From Saprospiraceae bacterium (GTDB lineage: Bacteria; Bacteroidota; Bacteroidia; Chitinophagales; Saprospiraceae), in assembly GCA_016714445.1 (NCBI GenBank), contig JADJNF010000008.1:248001-312000 (forward strand): a stretch of DNA of 64,000 nt, given 5' to 3'. Both the position numbers and the translations under genes were made by a program. Under the pieces are notes generated by a model. That model was not told where the DNA came from and did not search any database. It saw only the letters and a program-made list of their open reading frames with translations. Shown piece by piece: positions 62,128 through 64,000 of this stretch. Every line of letters begins with the position of its first letter. Within the stretch, counting starts at the first letter, position 1.

Positions 62128-62862
62128 ATGCTAAAGACAATTAAATCATTAGTTTTTATATGTACTGCCTTAGGATTCATGGCTTTCTTAAATTCTTGCA
62201 ACTATGCTAAATCAAATCAGCAGGTAGTAATCTCATCAGACTGCGGGATGACCTGGAAAAAGATAAATGCCGGTGATGCTGTACCAAAAGGAGTAGCCAA
62301 TCCTTGCTATATGAAAGTGGTCATTCCCAATTTTCCCATGCAGGGAGACAGTAGATTTATCACCAATCTCAAAGACAGGGTTCGGGCATACGTTCATATT
62401 GATTACGATTACAGCATTACAGATCCATTGGAATTTATAAAACAAGCCAAGTTTTTGGGTAAGGCAAACGCTAATGCAGATAGTGATGGTGCCCTGGAAC
62501 CTTCGGCATTTGAAGGTGCAGAAAACATGGTAATTGATAAAAGAATCCGCGATGTAAGTAAGTCAATATTCCTTACGGAAGATATTGTTGAGCTGGATCA
62601 GGCGGAGATTGAAAACAAACTACTGGCAGAGTCCAATAAAATTTTATCTCCATTGGGTGTTAACTTAAATTTCATAACATTAACTTTTGATCTGGATGAC
62701 CAAACCCGACAGGCAATAGATGTATCTACAGCTATGAAAATTTATGAAAGTAAAAATCTTGGAGAGATCGGAAAACAAGTGATTATCCAAAAGGCAGGCG
62801 CCGCAAGATTGGTGGTTGAAAGTAATCCTCAGGAAAAGATAAAATTGATCGAAGAAGAATAA
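62128..62862 (+). CDS. SPFH/Band 7-like lipoprotein
   Basis: 244 residues. Lipoprotein signal with lipobox 'FLNSC', Cys24. The mature part follows the SPFH/Band 7 pattern: 'KDRVRAYVHIDYDYSITDP' near 92, a long acidic helix with 'LAESNKILSPLGVNLNFITLTFDLDDQTRQAI' near 170-203, and a C-terminal helix. Unlike typical flotillin-like proteins, it is lipid-anchored at the periplasmic face. Function unknown. Confidence 0.7.
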   Translation: MLKTIKSLVFICTALGFMAFLNSCNYAKSNQQVVISSDCGMTWKKINAGDAVPKGVANPCYMKVVIPNFPMQGDSRFITNLKDRVRAYVHIDYDYSITDPLEFIKQAKFLGKANANADSDGALEPSAFEGAENMVIDKRIRDVSKSIFLTEDIVELDQAEIENKLLAESNKILSPLGVNLNFITLTFDLDDQTRQAIDVSTAMKIYESKNLGEIGKQVIIQKAGAARLVVESNPQEKIKLIEEE

Positions 62863-62873
62863 TGTAAAAATAA

Positions 62874-62914
62874 TCCGGTAGTTGCTTTTTAATTAATTCA
62901 AAGCAACTACCGGA
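62874..62914. terminator. Bidirectional terminator between convergent genes
   Basis: TCCGGTAGTTGCTTT (62874-62888) with AAAGCAACTACCGGA (62900-62914), a perfect 15-bp stem with 11-nt loop, between the SPFH-like gene and the OsmC gene. Confidence 0.85.
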
Positions 62915-62919
62915 ATATT

Positions 62920-63354
62920 TTAAACTACATTTATTTTAGTTACCAACGTCACTTTGGATTTTATGGAATTTGAGATCAGGCAGGCGCTTTCTGATTTGAT
63001 AAGAATTCTTTCTGCTTTTTCCTTGTCCGATTCATTCACTATAGTTAATTCTGGACTTAGGACTATTTCTGTCATGAGATATTTGCCTTCTTGTTTTTCA
63101 AGCTTTCCTTCGGCAAAACATTTAAAATCGGTGAACTCAAGTTTTGAGTTTTCAGCTACCGCCAGAAAAGTCGTCATGAAGCAGCTATTTACTGCCGCTG
63201 TAAAAAAATGTTCCGGAGACCATACTCCTTCGACTCCATTGGGAAATTGTGGTGGTGTAGCCACATCTATCTGAGTAAGTAATTCAGGTGAGGAAACTTC
63301 ACCGATACGGTCTGCGACCCAATTCAGATGTACATTATATATATGCGATTCCAT
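62920..63354 (-). CDS. OsmC family protein
   Basis: 144 residues, OsmC/Ohr fold. 'SPEHFFTAAVNSCFMTTFLAV' (near 43-63) carries the reactive Cys; the second conserved Cys is near 'ESACLISNSI' (about 127). Thiol peroxidase acting on organic hydroperoxides is the known activity of the family. Directly abuts the next gene (no gap), in a three-gene leftward unit. Confidence 0.9.
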   Translation of the reverse strand: MESHIYNVHLNWVADRIGEVSSPELLTQIDVATPPQFPNGVEGVWSPEHFFTAAVNSCFMTTFLAVAENSKLEFTDFKCFAEGKLEKQEGKYLMTEIVLSPELTIVNESDKEKAERILIKSESACLISNSIKSKVTLVTKINVV

Positions 63355-63603
63355 TTATTTAGGTTTAATTATTTCGTATTCAATATTATCAGGCTTGTTT
63401 TCCGCATATTTTTGTGAGGGCACACCGCATGCACCCGACCCGCAACAACCGGTATTTGTAATGGCTTGTAAAAGTAAAAATGATGCAATAAAACCTGAAA
63501 AACTGTCCTTGAGCAATAAAGCCTGATAAGCGAAGTATAGTCCAAGTAATAATCTAAGCCATCTCATTACACCCCAATCCCGAAAATATGTAATACTATT
63601 CAT
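63355..63603 (-). CDS. Small DUF2892-like membrane protein with CC-motif
   Basis: 82 residues. Two hydrophobic helices (about 14-50), 'WLRLLLGLYFAYQALLLKD' being typical of the DUF2892-like group; then a Cys-rich loop 'TGCCGSGACGVP' (near 51-62). Such proteins usually sit beside rhodaneses, as here. Function unknown; sulfur or metal handling is inferred from context. Confidence 0.7.
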   Translation of the reverse strand: MNSITYFRDWGVMRWLRLLLGLYFAYQALLLKDSFSGFIASFLLLQAITNTGCCGSGACGVPSQKYAENKPDNIEYEIIKPK

Positions 63604-63607
63604 TAGA

Positions 63608-63898
63608 TTAAAGTTGATGGCTCAATGATTTTAAATAATTTACTGTCATCCATGAGCCACCATTCACACATGAAAAGCCATTGGAAGAAAGGTAATTTTC
63701 TACCTGACCACTTCTATTACCTGAAGCACAACATAAAATCAATGGTGCTTTTAAATTTTTTAATTCTTCTATACGGTATGGAACTTCATTTAAAGGAATG
63801 TTGATGGATCCTGCGACATGGCCACCCATAAATTCTCCCGGAGTTCTTACGTCTACGATGGTTCCTTCATCGTCTGCAATTAATTGTTCTATATTCAT
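63608..63898 (-). CDS. Rhodanese-like sulfurtransferase
   Basis: 96 residues, single-domain. 'DVRTPGEFMGGHVAGSINIPL' near 16-36 and active-site loop 'CCASGNRSG' (Cys in the C-x-x-G-x-R pattern) near 54. Transfers sulfane sulfur. First gene of the leftward unit rhodanese - small membrane protein - OsmC, 4 bp ahead of the next gene. Confidence 0.92.
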   Translation of the reverse strand: MNIEQLIADDEGTIVDVRTPGEFMGGHVAGSINIPLNEVPYRIEELKNLKAPLILCCASGNRSGQVENYLSSNGFSCVNGGSWMTVNYLKSLSHQL

Positions 63899-63916
63899 GT
63901 CAATTTATTTATAGCA

Positions 63917-63924
63917 CAAAGGTA
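63917..63924 (-). promoter_or_regulatory. Possible -7 element of the rhodanese operon
   Basis: Minus strand reads TACCTTTG, matching TAnnTTTG, 19 bp before the ATG at 63898. No clear -33 TTG upstream within the window. Confidence 0.35.
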
Positions 63925-64000
63925 AAGGGTTGCATTTTATCGATGTGCTACCTGTGTTACAGATAGATTTGGATTGCAGGGCAGCACATATCACAACTTC

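Noticed and set aside
1..64000. CRISPR arrays, rRNA genes, prophage or plasmid replication modules
   Set aside because: No regularly spaced repeats, conserved rRNA segments or phage/plasmid genes were seen on reading both strands.

Overview
The window is chromosomal DNA of a Bacteroidota bacterium, most likely a Saprospiria-like lineage; the phylum is well supported and the class is inference. Evidence: AT-rich sequence; a type IX secretion (T9SS) C-terminal sorting domain and SprB-type repeats; promoters of the Bacteroidota form (TTG, about 20 nt, TAnnTTTG) rather than sigma70 boxes; and Bacteroidota families such as DUF4199, DUF2851, zinc proteases with DUF5117-like regions, group-II GGGP synthase, choice-of-anchor-B protein and a one-polypeptide hybrid two-component regulator.

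Layout. 1-2.6 kb: M3 oligopeptidase (5' end cut by the window edge) and a GT2 glycosyltransferase. 2.6-7.1 kb: an aromatic amino acid operon, pheA - aminotransferase (frameshifted) - tyrA - DAHP synthase/chorismate mutase. It is preceded by an unannotated 22-codon leader peptide with eight consecutive aromatic codons, followed by an antiterminator/terminator pair: a textbook-style transcription attenuator. 7.2-8.9 kb: a copy of a dispersed two-hairpin repeat and a complete IS256-family element with 8-bp target duplication. 8.9-14.4 kb: accessory block of four secreted or surface proteins, divergent from a small XRE regulator with a perfect palindrome between them. 14.4-29.8 kb: housekeeping genes (murA with Asp in place of the catalytic Cys, a WG-repeat protein, rsgA, GGGP synthase, tRNA-Met, nadB, a PQQ-type dehydrogenase with cytochrome c, O-methyltransferase, DMT exporter, prs, rplY). 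30-40.4 kb: zinc metalloprotease, serine hydrolase, DUF2851, folA, then an operon of a GMC oxidoreductase with a Cys cluster, gluconate dehydrogenase subunit 3, tsaE, ald and a small unknown gene. 40.5-45.6 kb: hybrid regulator, paired 16-bp direct repeats, dihaem cytochrome c, small membrane protein, cupin. 45.7-64 kb: pntA-pntAB-pntB, two glucosaminidase paralogues, choice-of-anchor-B protein, AlkA-type glycosylase, RluF-type synthase, DUF937 protein, CBM20-containing 4-alpha-glucanotransferase, trkA-trkH, LMW phosphatase, SPFH-like lipoprotein and an OsmC/rhodanese operon.

The most notable non-coding signals are (i) the aromatic leader peptide and attenuator at 2842-3014, (ii) a three-copy ~100-bp repeat (2630, 7183, 32508) with a covarying stem, (iii) the palindrome at 14014-14041 beside the XRE gene, and (iv) the 21-bp-period direct repeats at 43397-43433 between the hybrid regulator and the cytochrome gene. 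No CRISPR array, rRNA, prophage or plasmid-like module was seen.
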